DNA from: an uncultured bacterium
Lineage (GTDB): Bacteria > Bacillota > Clostridia > Lachnospirales > Lachnospiraceae
Direction of reading: 5' to 3'
Length of the DNA: 23,862 nt
Assembly (NCBI GenBank): GCA_905215405.1
Contig: CAJMQE010000058.1
Location: forward strand, 1-23,862
A program made the position numbers and the translations under genes. Shown one piece after another: positions 15,769 to 23,848 of this stretch; within the stretch, counting starts at the first letter, position 1; each line of letters begins with the position of its first letter. The notes below the pieces were generated by a model. It had not been told where the DNA came from. It made no database searches and saw only the letters and a list, made by a program, of their open reading frames with translations.

Positions 15769-17652
15769 TTACGTTTCAATTCCTGCGATCTGTCTTTGAT
15801 AAAGTTGGAAATAGGTTCCTCTCTGTTCGAGAAGTTCTTCATGATTTCCGCTCTCTACAATTCGTCCATGATCAACGACTACGATCTGATCTGCATCCCG
15901 AATAGTGGACAACCTATGCGCGATAACCAGTGATGTTCTGCCCTTCATCAGATTGACCATTGCTTTCTGTATGTAAACTTCTGTTCTTGTATCAACAGAA
16001 GATGTCGCTTCATCCAGAATCAAGATTTTGGGATCTGCAAGAATTGCTCTTGCTATTGCAAGCAGCTGACGCTGTCCTTCTGACATATTTGCCCCACTTT
16101 CCGCAAGGACTGTATCATAATCATCCGGGAGCCTTTCAATAAATTCACTCGCTTTTGCCATTCTGGCAGCCTGTCTCATCTGTTCTTCACTAGCATTCAG
16201 ATTTCCATACATAATATTTGTCCGGATCGTATCATGAAAAAGTACCGTATCCTGCAATACGATTGCAATCATTTCACGCAACTGCTTTTTCGGAATCTCC
16301 TTAATATCAATTCCATCAATATAAATTGCACCATGATCCAGTTCATAAAATCTGGTCAGCAGATTAACAATTGTGGTCTTTCCTGAGCCTGTTGCCCCAA
16401 CAATCGCAATTTTCTGTCCTGCCTTTACCGAAAGGTTCATTTTCTTTAATATCTGCTGTCCCTTCACATACGAGAAATCCATATTTTTAAATTCAATATT
16501 TCCTTTTATTGTATCCAGAGATACTTCTTTCGTTCCTTCATCAACTTCATCCGGACTGTCAATGATTGCAAATACACGTTCTGCACCCGCAAGTGCAGTA
16601 AGGATATTGGAGTACTGATCCGCTATCATATTGATTGGATGTGTGAACTTTTTGGAGTACTGCAACATTGCCTGAATCGTACCGACTGTAATTGCACCAT
16701 ATCCACGCAGCATCATGAAACCGCCCGTCGCTGCCAGAACGACATATTGCAGATTTCCCATAAAATTCATAATCGGTCCCATAATCGATCCCCAGACTTT
16801 TGCACGAACTGCTGTGAACTTCAACTGCTGTGCCGTCTCTCCAAAGGCATCCTGTGCTTCCTGTTCCTTTCCATAAGCAACAACTGTTCGATAACCAGTT
16901 ACCATTTCTTCGACATGACCATTCATTCTACCAAGTAATTTCTGTTGCTCCACAAAATATTTCTTCATGAATTTTCCCAGTTTACCTGAAACAAAAATAG
17001 TCACCGGAATCGCAACAATTGCTACACATGTCATGACAAGACTGTAATGGAACATCATTATCAGAACCCCTATGACGGTCAGTACAGCAGAAACCAACGT
17101 GGATATTGACTGTGAAATTGCATTTGATACATTTTCCACATCATTTGTCATACGACTCATAATATCTCCATGTTCATGTGTATCTGTATACTGAATCGGG
17201 AGTTTTGTAATCTTTTCGAACAGATCCTGTCTCATAACATAGACTGTATTTTGTGCCAGTCTTGCAGCCAGAATTCCCTGAATATAATTAAAAATTCCAC
17301 TGAGCAAAAATATGACGATCATTATGAAGAGAAACAGGCGCATACTTGTCATATCGACCTGAAAGCCGCCATTCTCATAGCGAATGGTATCGATCGCTCT
17401 TTGCTGAAAATACGGTCCTGCCACTTCAATGCAGGTGATTGCAACCATTAGTATCATCAGCATCCAGAATACAAATCTACTTCTTCCTATATATGCAAGT
17501 AACTTTCTCAAGGTCTTTTTTGCATTTACTGGCTTTTGAACTGTTGCGCGCGCATGCATGCCCCGTCGGTTATTCATAGGCAGACCGATCTCTATTTTCT
17601 CCATTCCTGCCCCTGTATGTGAGTTGTCAATTTTCTGTTCTTTACTGCTCAT
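15769..17652 (-). CDS. ABC exporter half-transporter, catalytic-site subunit
   Basis: This 627-residue half-transporter has an N-terminal extension of about 45 residues, a six-helix ABC type 1 membrane domain (about 55-345) and an ATPase domain (about 385-627). Walker A is GATGSGKT (419-426), Walker B ILILDE (543-548, with catalytic E548) and the H-loop His is H579. The signature is MSEGQ (523-527) instead of LSGGQ. It overlaps the preceding exporter gene by 11 bases and has RBS GGAGG 8 bases before its ATG. This pairing is typical of heterodimeric multidrug or lipid exporters (LmrCD, BmrCD, TM287/288), in which this subunit supplies the competent Walker B. The substrate is unknown; drug or peptide export is likely. 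Confidence 0.93.
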   Translation of the reverse strand: MSSKEQKIDNSHTGAGMEKIEIGLPMNNRRGMHARATVQKPVNAKKTLRKLLAYIGRSRFVFWMLMILMVAITCIEVAGPYFQQRAIDTIRYENGGFQVDMTSMRLFLFIMIVIFLLSGIFNYIQGILAARLAQNTVYVMRQDLFEKITKLPIQYTDTHEHGDIMSRMTNDVENVSNAISQSISTLVSAVLTVIGVLIMMFHYSLVMTCVAIVAIPVTIFVSGKLGKFMKKYFVEQQKLLGRMNGHVEEMVTGYRTVVAYGKEQEAQDAFGETAQQLKFTAVRAKVWGSIMGPIMNFMGNLQYVVLAATGGFMMLRGYGAITVGTIQAMLQYSKKFTHPINMIADQYSNILTALAGAERVFAIIDSPDEVDEGTKEVSLDTIKGNIEFKNMDFSYVKGQQILKKMNLSVKAGQKIAIVGATGSGKTTIVNLLTRFYELDHGAIYIDGIDIKEIPKKQLREMIAIVLQDTVLFHDTIRTNIMYGNLNASEEQMRQAARMAKASEFIERLPDDYDTVLAESGANMSEGQRQLLAIARAILADPKILILDEATSSVDTRTEVYIQKAMVNLMKGRTSLVIAHRLSTIRDADQIVVVDHGRIVESGNHEELLEQRGTYFQLYQRQIAGIET

Positions 17653-19459
17653 CTGCGCTGCCTCCTTTCATCTGTGACTTGTAGATCTCCTGATAGGTAG
17701 GACAGCACTTTAAAAGTTCTTCATGTGGTGCACAGTACTGAATAGTACCATCATTTTCTAGAACTGCAATTCTGTCCGCTTCTCTGACACTTGCGATTCT
17801 CTGGGTTATCATGAGCACGGTGGTCCCCTTCAGTGTTTCTCTCAGTGCCTTTCGCAGTTTTGTCTCCGTTGCAAGATCAAGTGCAGAGGTAGAATCATCC
17901 AGAATCAGAATTTCAGGTTTTCGTACAAGTGCTCTCGCAATGGACAGCCTCTGCTTCTGTCCTCCTGATAGGGAAGCCCCTTTTTCTGCAATCAGCGTCT
18001 GATATCCTTTTTCAAACTCCTCAATAAAGGAATCTGCCTGTGCTGTTCTTGCTGCTGCCTTGACCTCTTCTTCTGTGGCCTCCTTCTTTCCCCAACGAAT
18101 ATTGTCGGCAACTGTTTCAACAAACAATTCACTTTTTTGCATCACATATCCGATCTTTTGGCGCAATGCATTTAAATCATATGTATTGACTTTTTTTCCG
18201 TCCACATATACATTTCCTTCTGTTGCGTCATAATACCTTGGAATCAGTGCAACAAGCGACGTCTTACCACTACCGGTCGCACCAATGACCGCCAGCGTCT
18301 CTCCTTTCCTGACTGACAGATTAATATCTTTAAGTACAGGTCTGCCCTTTGTTTTCGGGTAATGAAAGAAAACATGCTCAAACCGGATACTTTCTTGGCT
18401 GTCTTTCCCCTGCATCTCTTTTCCGCTCTGAATGACCGGTTGAGTAGCAAGAATCTCATTTACACGTTTTGCAGATGCGCTGCCCCTCGATAATGTCTGA
18501 AACATCCTCGTAGCCATCATGACCGCATTGATTGCCAGCGTCATATAGGTAATTGCCGCCATAATAGTACCAATGCTCATGCCTGCATTTTCAATCGATA
18601 TATTCATCCCGCCTATGTAGATGACTGCTGCAATTGAAACATTCAGAATTATGGTCAGAACTGGTGTATTCACAGCCATCAGCTTTAACACGCGATAATT
18701 CGTCTGTCTTAGATTGCCATTTGCCTCTCCAAATCGATTTCCTTCATAAGCTTCTCTGCAATATGCCTTAACGACTCTCGCCCCATTTACATTTTCCTGA
18801 ACAACACTGTTAACCCCATCCAGCTTTTGCTGTACTAGACTATAGAGTGGTACTGCTTTTAAAATGACCCACGACAGTACAATGACCAGTGCTGGAATTG
18901 CACACAACAGAATCACACTGAATTTTAAATTAAGTGACATTACCATAATCGTTCCACCGATCAGAAACATCGGTGATCTGACCAGTCCTCGAAATACAAA
19001 TTCAAAGAATTCTATGACCATTGAAATATCATTTGTCATTCTTGTGACCAGTGAACCTGTCGTAAACTGATCCGTCTGCTGAATAGACAATGACATGACC
19101 TTCCTGTAGGCATCTCTTCTAATATCACATCCCATTCCCTGTCCTACTGTAGAAGACGTATAAGCACAGAATACTCCAAAGAATCCGCCTATCAAGGTAA
19201 TGACCAGCATAAGAGCCCCAAACAAAAATATGATCTGTAATCTGGAATAGGTTCCTCCCAGAAAGAACTGCAATAGCTTCTGTGCCACTTTAGAACCATG
19301 TTGTGCATCATCCACAGCAATTCCGACAATGCCATAATTCACAATGTAGGACATCAGGTAGGGCAATAACAGATCTGCTGTTACTTCTCCCATCATCATC
19401 AATGGTGAAATGACTGCCAGGAACCAATATGGTTTCACATATCGAAATAACCTTTTCAC
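17642..19459 (-). CDS. ABC exporter half-transporter, degenerate-site subunit
   Basis: This 605-residue partner of the next gene has six membrane helices (about 15-325) and an ATPase domain (about 358-605). Walker A is GATGSGKT (393-400) and the signature is a canonical LSGGQ (497-501). In Walker B (ILILDD) the catalytic Glu is Asp522, and the H-loop His is Gln553. Together with the partner's MSEGQ, all altered residues fall in one composite ATP site, while the other site is fully canonical. This is the known design of asymmetric exporters. Translation starts at GTG (19459), with GGAGG 8 bases before it. The promoter at 19556-19585 and a terminator hairpin at 19495-19537 precede it. Confidence 0.93.
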   Translation of the reverse strand: MKRLFRYVKPYWFLAVISPLMMMGEVTADLLLPYLMSYIVNYGIVGIAVDDAQHGSKVAQKLLQFFLGGTYSRLQIIFLFGALMLVITLIGGFFGVFCAYTSSTVGQGMGCDIRRDAYRKVMSLSIQQTDQFTTGSLVTRMTNDISMVIEFFEFVFRGLVRSPMFLIGGTIMVMSLNLKFSVILLCAIPALVIVLSWVILKAVPLYSLVQQKLDGVNSVVQENVNGARVVKAYCREAYEGNRFGEANGNLRQTNYRVLKLMAVNTPVLTIILNVSIAAVIYIGGMNISIENAGMSIGTIMAAITYMTLAINAVMMATRMFQTLSRGSASAKRVNEILATQPVIQSGKEMQGKDSQESIRFEHVFFHYPKTKGRPVLKDINLSVRKGETLAVIGATGSGKTSLVALIPRYYDATEGNVYVDGKKVNTYDLNALRQKIGYVMQKSELFVETVADNIRWGKKEATEEEVKAAARTAQADSFIEEFEKGYQTLIAEKGASLSGGQKQRLSIARALVRKPEILILDDSTSALDLATETKLRKALRETLKGTTVLMITQRIASVREADRIAVLENDGTIQYCAPHEELLKCCPTYQEIYKSQMKGGSADEQ

Positions 19460-19494
19460 TTTTCTTCCTCCAATACATTTCTAGTAAAATACGG

Positions 19495-19537
19495 TAAAAA
19501 AGCGCAAATCCAGAATTATTTATCTGGATTTACGCTT
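19495..19537 (-). terminator. Intrinsic terminator in front of the ABC exporter operon
   Basis: On the minus strand a 14-position stem with one mismatch, AAGCGTAAATCCAG (19537-19524) with CTGGATTTGCGCTT (19513-19500), precedes a T6 run including the last stem bases (19500-19495). It lies 102 bases beyond the permease stop codon and 35 bases before the exporter GTG. It may end the permease transcript. Because a good promoter lies between it and the permease, it may also act as an attenuator of the exporter operon. Confidence 0.8.
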
Positions 19538-19555
19538 CTGCTACTCGATTGTTAT

Positions 19556-19585
19556 ATTTTACCATTACCCAGTGTTTGTCGTCAA
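19556..19585 (-). promoter_or_regulatory. Promoter of the ABC exporter operon
   Basis: Minus strand -35 TTGACG (19580-19585), 18-base spacer, extended -10 TGGTAAAAT (hexamer 19556-19561). Predicted start near 19549, about 12 bases before the terminator hairpin. It is the only strong promoter seen between the permease and the exporter. Confidence 0.6.
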
Positions 19586-19638
19586 GGAAAGCCCTGCTAA
19601 ATTTGTCACACTGGCTGCTATGTATTATAGTAACTCGA

Positions 19639-21042
19639 TCATCTCCATAAACCACGCTTTTTTCTTGTCACATAGTACAGATCATTTTCCATTGCCATCA
19701 CTTTTTCAATTGGAACACTCTTAAAGACCGGCATCTTCATCTTATACCGAATCCAGAAAAATGAGTAGACACCGAGCACTAAAAATGTAACCCCTGTCAT
19801 AAGCCATATTGCAATGCGTTCTGCTGGATCTGACGATATATTTAAAATCATATAGACAGTTCCCATAATTCCAATAATCGGTAATACGAACCCTCCAGGT
19901 ACCTTAAATGATCTTGGTGCCTTGGGAAGTCTTTTTCGCAATAATAATACATCAATATGAGCCAGAATATAGGAAATCATCCAAAATACAGAGCCGACGA
20001 GAATTAAAAATGAAATTGCGGAAGATGAGTTATTGCTCATGAATGCAAATGCAAAAATAAACACACTGACAAATACTACTCCAAAAAATGGGACATTTCT
20101 TTTGTTCGTTTTCATAAATATCTGAGGCATCATATTCATTTTTGCCATGCCCTGACATATACTTGCCAGTCCATTGACCGTTGAATTCTGGGTACTGATA
20201 ACCGCTAATGCTGCCACCAGTGTCATCCATAGTTTTCCTGCATGCCCAAGCAGGTTTTCCCCATAGAGAAGATGTGGAGCTGCTGAATCTGCAAGTTCTC
20301 CCCAATCCGTATAGTTGTGAAATCCAAAGACCAGAATTGACTGTACGACACAGATCAAAGCCAGTCCGATGATCATTCCCAGGGGCACATTTCGTTTGGC
20401 ATTCTTCACATCCTTTGATATAGGAATTACATATTCTGCTCCTATGAACAGCCAGAATGCAACTGCTGTCATAGAAATCACGTCACGAAAATCCGTTGCC
20501 ATAAATGATGGCTGACTTATGACCGTTCCTGTACCAAGTTTTAGTGCGCCGATCGTTCCCATAACAAACATCGATCCCACCAGCAGGAATGCCACAAGAT
20601 TTTGAATTTTTGCAAACATATCGACACCATATAAATTTGCAACCATGACAATTACTGTCATGATCAGTGTATATCCAATACTAGGAATTGGAAGATCGAA
20701 CGTAGATGACATCGCGTATGCAAAAATCGATGCTTCTACGCCTGACGATAAAATATTACAGATCAGATATCCACCGACCATGGATATCAGCGTTGGAAAT
20801 GGTCCCATACAGGCCAGCGTATACTGCGCCAGACCACCTGTCGTATTTGGCATCAGTGCATTTAATTCCGAAAGTGAAGCCACGGTTGTCATATTGAGCA
20901 AACATGCTACGATCATCGCAAGAATGAATATGATTCCTATCGTACCTGCCCCCTGTCCTAAGGACACAAGACAGCTTGTTGCAATGACAAGTCCGACTGA
21001 TACAGAGATGACACTGCCAAGACCGAGTTTCTTTTCCTCCAT
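19639..21042 (-). CDS. APC-superfamily amino acid permease
   Basis: This 467-residue protein has about 12 hydrophobic membrane segments spanning almost its whole length. The first helix region (LGLGSVISVSVGLVIATSCL) and the GGLAQYT stretch fit the APC amino acid/polyamine/organocation superfamily. A basic cytoplasmic tail ends it (VTRKKRGLWR). The substrate is not readable; an amino acid or amine, taken up by proton symport or exchange, is likely. The RBS GAGGTAA lies just ahead of the ATG. It follows the P-II gene by 274 bases. That gap contains a tandem repeat and a hairpin adjacent to the RBS, so it may have separate control from the upstream cluster. It ends before the terminator at 19495-19537. 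Confidence 0.9.
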   Translation of the reverse strand: MEEKKLGLGSVISVSVGLVIATSCLVSLGQGAGTIGIIFILAMIVACLLNMTTVASLSELNALMPNTTGGLAQYTLACMGPFPTLISMVGGYLICNILSSGVEASIFAYAMSSTFDLPIPSIGYTLIMTVIVMVANLYGVDMFAKIQNLVAFLLVGSMFVMGTIGALKLGTGTVISQPSFMATDFRDVISMTAVAFWLFIGAEYVIPISKDVKNAKRNVPLGMIIGLALICVVQSILVFGFHNYTDWGELADSAAPHLLYGENLLGHAGKLWMTLVAALAVISTQNSTVNGLASICQGMAKMNMMPQIFMKTNKRNVPFFGVVFVSVFIFAFAFMSNNSSSAISFLILVGSVFWMISYILAHIDVLLLRKRLPKAPRSFKVPGGFVLPIIGIMGTVYMILNISSDPAERIAIWLMTGVTFLVLGVYSFFWIRYKMKMPVFKSVPIEKVMAMENDLYYVTRKKRGLWR

Positions 21043-21057
21043 ATTTACCTCATTTCT

Positions 21058-21098
21058 GCGCTGTACGACTGACTTGTCAAATCTGCAATCTACAGCGC
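21058..21098 (-). promoter_or_regulatory. Leader hairpin next to the permease RBS
   Basis: Perfect 8-base arms GCGCTGTA and TACAGCGC enclose 25 bases that can form a small inner stem. On the minus strand it ends seven bases before GAGG of the permease RBS, without a T-run. It could protect the mRNA or modulate translation. Confidence 0.45.
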
Positions 21099-21172
21099 CT
21101 GTTCCTATTAATTTCCAGTTAAGTTTCTGCTATTTTTTTCTGAGATTTTAATTTACCCATAATTTTTATTTC

Positions 21173-21274
21173 CCTGTTACTTACATTTATCCGCTATTTT
21201 TATATACCTGTTACTTTTATATACTTGTTACTTTTATATACCTGTTACTTTTATATACCTGTTATTTTTATTTG
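21173..21274. repeat. 17-bp tandem repeat array, six units
   Basis: Consensus CCTGTTACTTTTATATA. Units are at 21173-21190 (18 bases, diverged), 21191-21206 (16), 21207-21223, 21224-21240, 21241-21257 and 21258-21274 (last diverged). The three central units are identical or differ by one base. The array lies between the P-II gene and the permease gene. On the minus strand each unit reads TATATAAAAGTAACAGG, which contains a -10-like TATATA. Confidence 0.9.
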
Positions 21275-21316
21275 CCTATTATGTATTGATCTGCTATTTT
21301 TTGCTTTGCTCCGACT

Positions 21317-21670
21317 TTATTTATGTACAAGTGCATCGGGGCCTTCATCCCCCGTTCTGACACGAATTACATTATCGATTCCATATACAAATATTTTTCC
21401 GTCTCCAATATGTCCCGTATACAGCTCCTGTTTTACAATTTCAATAATTTTTGGTACCTTTTCTGTTTCAACAACTATATTGATCTGCTGTTTTGGCAAG
21501 AGTTCCATATCTTCATTTTCTTCTACTGCATACTCTCTGACTCCTTTTTCAATTCCACAGCCAAGGACCTGCATAACCGTCATTCCACCAACACCTGCCT
21601 TACTAAGTGCTGTCTTTAAGCTTGAAAATTTAGACATTCCTGTAATGATCTCTATTTTTGATAAACTCAT
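21317..21670 (-). CDS. Diverged P-II family signalling protein
   Basis: This 117-residue trimeric ferredoxin-like protein is of the P-II family, which reads ATP/ADP and 2-oxoglutarate and binds transporters or enzymes. GMTV, LPK, TGHIGDGKIF and IRVRTG are clear. ATP-contact residues equivalent to E. coli K90, R101 and R103 are kept (K92, R103, R105), as is K58 (K60). The T-loop has normal length but the uridylylated Tyr51 is Glu53, Gln39 is Glu41 and Lys85 is His87. So uridylylation at the usual site is impossible and 2-oxoglutarate sensing may be altered. A very strong RBS, GAGGAGG, precedes the ATG. It is 40 bases from the AraC gene in an apparent operon and precedes an amino acid permease; no ammonium transporter is nearby. 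The permease or the cyclodeaminase-family enzyme could be its partner. Confidence 0.9.
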   Translation of the reverse strand: MSLSKIEIITGMSKFSSLKTALSKAGVGGMTVMQVLGCGIEKGVREYAVEENEDMELLPKQQINIVVETEKVPKIIEIVKQELYTGHIGDGKIFVYGIDNVIRVRTGDEGPDALVHK

Positions 21671-21710
21671 AGCTTTCCTCCTCTAATCTCAACATTTACC
21701 GCAACAATAC

Positions 21711-22544
21711 TCAGGATTCGTCCAATAGAGGAATCCCCTTTTTTCTTATCATTTTCAGGAACTGGTCAGGCGTTACTCCTGAAAATTTACGAAAATCTTT
21801 TATCATATGAGACTGGTCATAGTACCCGCAATCCACCGCAATTTCACTAATATCAATTCGTTCTGCTTCAAAGTTCATTCTTTTTAACAGGCTCTGAAAT
21901 CTAACGAACTTTTCAAATACTTTTGGTGATATGCCATGTACTCTCTGAAAAACCCTTCTGATATAACATTCTGAGTACCCAGTCTCCTGTGCCAACGTTT
22001 GGATGGATATTTTACCTCCCGTCTGACAGATTCGATTCTGTAAATAAATCTGCAACTGATTTGTTCCACTTTCCCTGTCACACTGCCCCTCTACTTTCTG
22101 ATAGGCCTCATAAAATATCCGTACTCGTTCTTCAAGTCCTTCTGCTTCCGCAATTCTGTCTGCAAGATTTTGTCCATAACAGTCATTGTCAATTTCCAGA
22201 TCTGTATCTATAATATCCTGAATGACCAGGCTTTCAGGAAGTTTACATCTTCCCGGCTGGAACCGCACTCCAAAATAAGTTTTCCCCTCTTCAATCGGCC
22301 ATTCCTTAACGTGAAAAACCGTTCCACTGATATAGGTCTGAACATTGTCATTGCCAATGCCAAATAACAGATCCACACTTCCATCTGGTACTGCCTGAAA
22401 ATGTTTATTCGTCCCTTTTTCCACTGTAAACTCATAGAAATGGGAAATCCCTTTTTGTTTCATGATCTTTTTTTGTAGATCATCTGTATTCAGGATTATA
22501 TAAGGCTGTATTGGAATCATTTTCTGTATATCTGTTTCTGTCAT
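21711..22544 (-). CDS. AraC family transcriptional regulator
   Basis: This 277-residue regulator has an N-terminal domain of about 1-170, beta-rich and of the kind seen in AraC proteins with a DUF6597-like sensor (GSVDLLFGIG, YFGVRFQPGRC). The AraC-type DNA-binding domain covers about 178-272, with two helix-turn-helix units: ISIQTLAQETGYSECYIRRV and DISEIAVDCGYYDQSHMIKD, followed by FRKFSGVTPDQFLK. The RBS AAAGGA is about 10 bases before the ATG. It lies 24 bases after the cyclodeaminase-family gene and 40 before the P-II gene. It therefore probably regulates this operon or its own promoter at 23820. The ligand is unknown. Confidence 0.92.
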   Translation of the reverse strand: MTETDIQKMIPIQPYIILNTDDLQKKIMKQKGISHFYEFTVEKGTNKHFQAVPDGSVDLLFGIGNDNVQTYISGTVFHVKEWPIEEGKTYFGVRFQPGRCKLPESLVIQDIIDTDLEIDNDCYGQNLADRIAEAEGLEERVRIFYEAYQKVEGQCDRESGTNQLQIYLQNRICQTGGKISIQTLAQETGYSECYIRRVFQRVHGISPKVFEKFVRFQSLLKRMNFEAERIDISEIAVDCGYYDQSHMIKDFRKFSGVTPDQFLKMIRKKGIPLLDES

Positions 22545-22568
22545 GGCATCTGCTTCCTTTCCTGATTT

Positions 22569-23699
22569 TTATGCCATCTCGGGACTTTCCCATAACGGCA
22601 GCTTTACGCCAATTCCTTTCTTCAATGCGTTCTTGTAAATAACACTTCCCCACGCAATATCTTCTACTGGCATTCCGCCGACCGAGTAGACGATGATATC
22701 CTCATCGCTCTCACGTCCTGGATGTTTTCCTGTAATAATATCTGCTATATCAATGATATCTTCTCTTTTTATTTTTCCCAGATGTTTCAGATCCGTAAAT
22801 TTCGTTCCAATTATCTGTACCTGATCGTAGCTAGGATACGGATATTCTTCCTCCCATGCCTCGTATAATTTGTAATTATCAACCACAAGTTTACATTTTG
22901 TTGCAAGAAAATCATCATCAATTCTTGCTGCTGATGGCATACTTAAAAGAGCACCTTTTTTTATCCATGCTGGATCAATAAATGGAAATTCTGCCTCTTT
23001 ATCTGTAACTGTTGTCGTCATGCTGATAATATCGCTGTCTCTGACTGCTTCTTCTATCGAATCACAGATGACGATATTTTTGATCTGAGGATACTCATTT
23101 CGGATAAATGTAGTAAAAGAATCAAGTGATTTCTTTCCACGGCCTTTTACTTTTACCGTATCGATCTGTGGTCTTGTGCTCATAAATGCACTGAGTGATG
23201 TCTTTCCCATAACCCCTGGCCCCACAATGGCAACCGTCTTTGCATCTTTTCTTGCCAGGTATTTTGCCCCAACGCCGGGAATTCCACCTGTTCTGTAAGA
23301 ACTGAGCAGGTTTGCTGACATAAGTGCCAGTGGTTCCCCTGTATCTTTATCATTCAACATCATCATCAAAATCGAACGGGGCAGACCTTTTTTCTTATTC
23401 TCCATATTGGATCCATACCACTTCATACCGGCAAGCTGATACTTTCCTCCAAGATATGCAGGCATTGCCATAAATCGACGATCTTCCCCATTTTTAGGCA
23501 TTCCTTCAAACTTTGGTTCATCGGGGAATGTTACCATACATCCATGAGAATTATGATTTTTGCCCCCCATTACATAATCTCCTCTGTTCAAAGTCAGAAG
23601 CAGATCCTCCATAACCTCAACACATTCATCCATATTTTTTACACCAGCCTTGATCATATCTGGCTCACTTAAATATAAAAAACTAACTTTTGAATCCAT
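22569..23699 (-). CDS. Ornithine cyclodeaminase/mu-crystallin family protein
   Basis: This 376-residue NAD(P)-binding protein has a Rossmann GPGVMG motif at 160-165. The family region RTGGIPGVGAKYLA precedes it and GMKWYG (91-96) carries the conserved active-site-type Lys93. It is longer than typical ornithine cyclodeaminase (about 330-350). The sequence MAMPAYLGG with GLPRSILMMMLNDKDTGEPL resembles clostridial members that databases label tyramine oxidase subunit B, a name whose experimental basis I cannot vouch for. Possible reactions include deamination of an amino acid or reduction of an imine. The RBS AAAGGAG lies 6 bases before the ATG. It is the first gene of a run with AraC and P-II, driven by the promoter at 23820-23848. 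Confidence 0.88.
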   Translation of the reverse strand: MDSKVSFLYLSEPDMIKAGVKNMDECVEVMEDLLLTLNRGDYVMGGKNHNSHGCMVTFPDEPKFEGMPKNGEDRRFMAMPAYLGGKYQLAGMKWYGSNMENKKKGLPRSILMMMLNDKDTGEPLALMSANLLSSYRTGGIPGVGAKYLARKDAKTVAIVGPGVMGKTSLSAFMSTRPQIDTVKVKGRGKKSLDSFTTFIRNEYPQIKNIVICDSIEEAVRDSDIISMTTTVTDKEAEFPFIDPAWIKKGALLSMPSAARIDDDFLATKCKLVVDNYKLYEAWEEEYPYPSYDQVQIIGTKFTDLKHLGKIKREDIIDIADIITGKHPGRESDEDIIVYSVGGMPVEDIAWGSVIYKNALKKGIGVKLPLWESPEMA

Positions 23700-23772
23700 A
23701 ACTATCTCCTTTCCAACGCTCTCTTATCTGTGTCCTACTCTGGAAATAATCGGGGATTCTTTTCGTTATATA

Positions 23773-23809
23773 CAAAAAGACGCCAATAGCTATTGCTATT
23801 GACGCCTTT
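23773..23809 (-). terminator. Terminator-like hairpin in the leader of the cyclodeaminase cluster
   Basis: On the minus strand GGCGTCAATAGC (23806-23795) pairs fully, with two G-U pairs, to GCTATTGGCGTC (23790-23779) around a 4-base loop, followed by TTTTT (23778-23774). The plus-strand version has two mismatches instead, so it is designed for minus-strand RNA. It lies just after the predicted start site at about 23813, and 75 bases before the start codon. It could also terminate a minus-strand gene beyond the right edge. Confidence 0.75.
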
Positions 23810-23819
23810 GTCTTAGCTA

Positions 23820-23848
23820 ATTATATCACGATCCCAATTTAATTTCCA
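23820..23848 (-). promoter_or_regulatory. Promoter of the cyclodeaminase-AraC-P-II cluster
   Basis: Minus strand extended -10 TGATATAAT (23820-23828), 17-base spacer between hexamers, -35 TGGAAA (23843-23848). The next recognisable element downstream is the hairpin at 23773-23809. Confidence 0.6.

Noticed and set aside
20645..21151. 168-codon plus-strand open frame opposite the permease start
   Set aside because: It overlaps the membrane protein gene on the other strand and has no independent signals.
21225..21686. Leu/Ile/Cys-rich plus-strand frame over the tandem repeat and P-II gene
   Set aside because: Its start is the repeat array and the rest is antisense to the P-II gene; the hydrophobic look comes from T-rich DNA.
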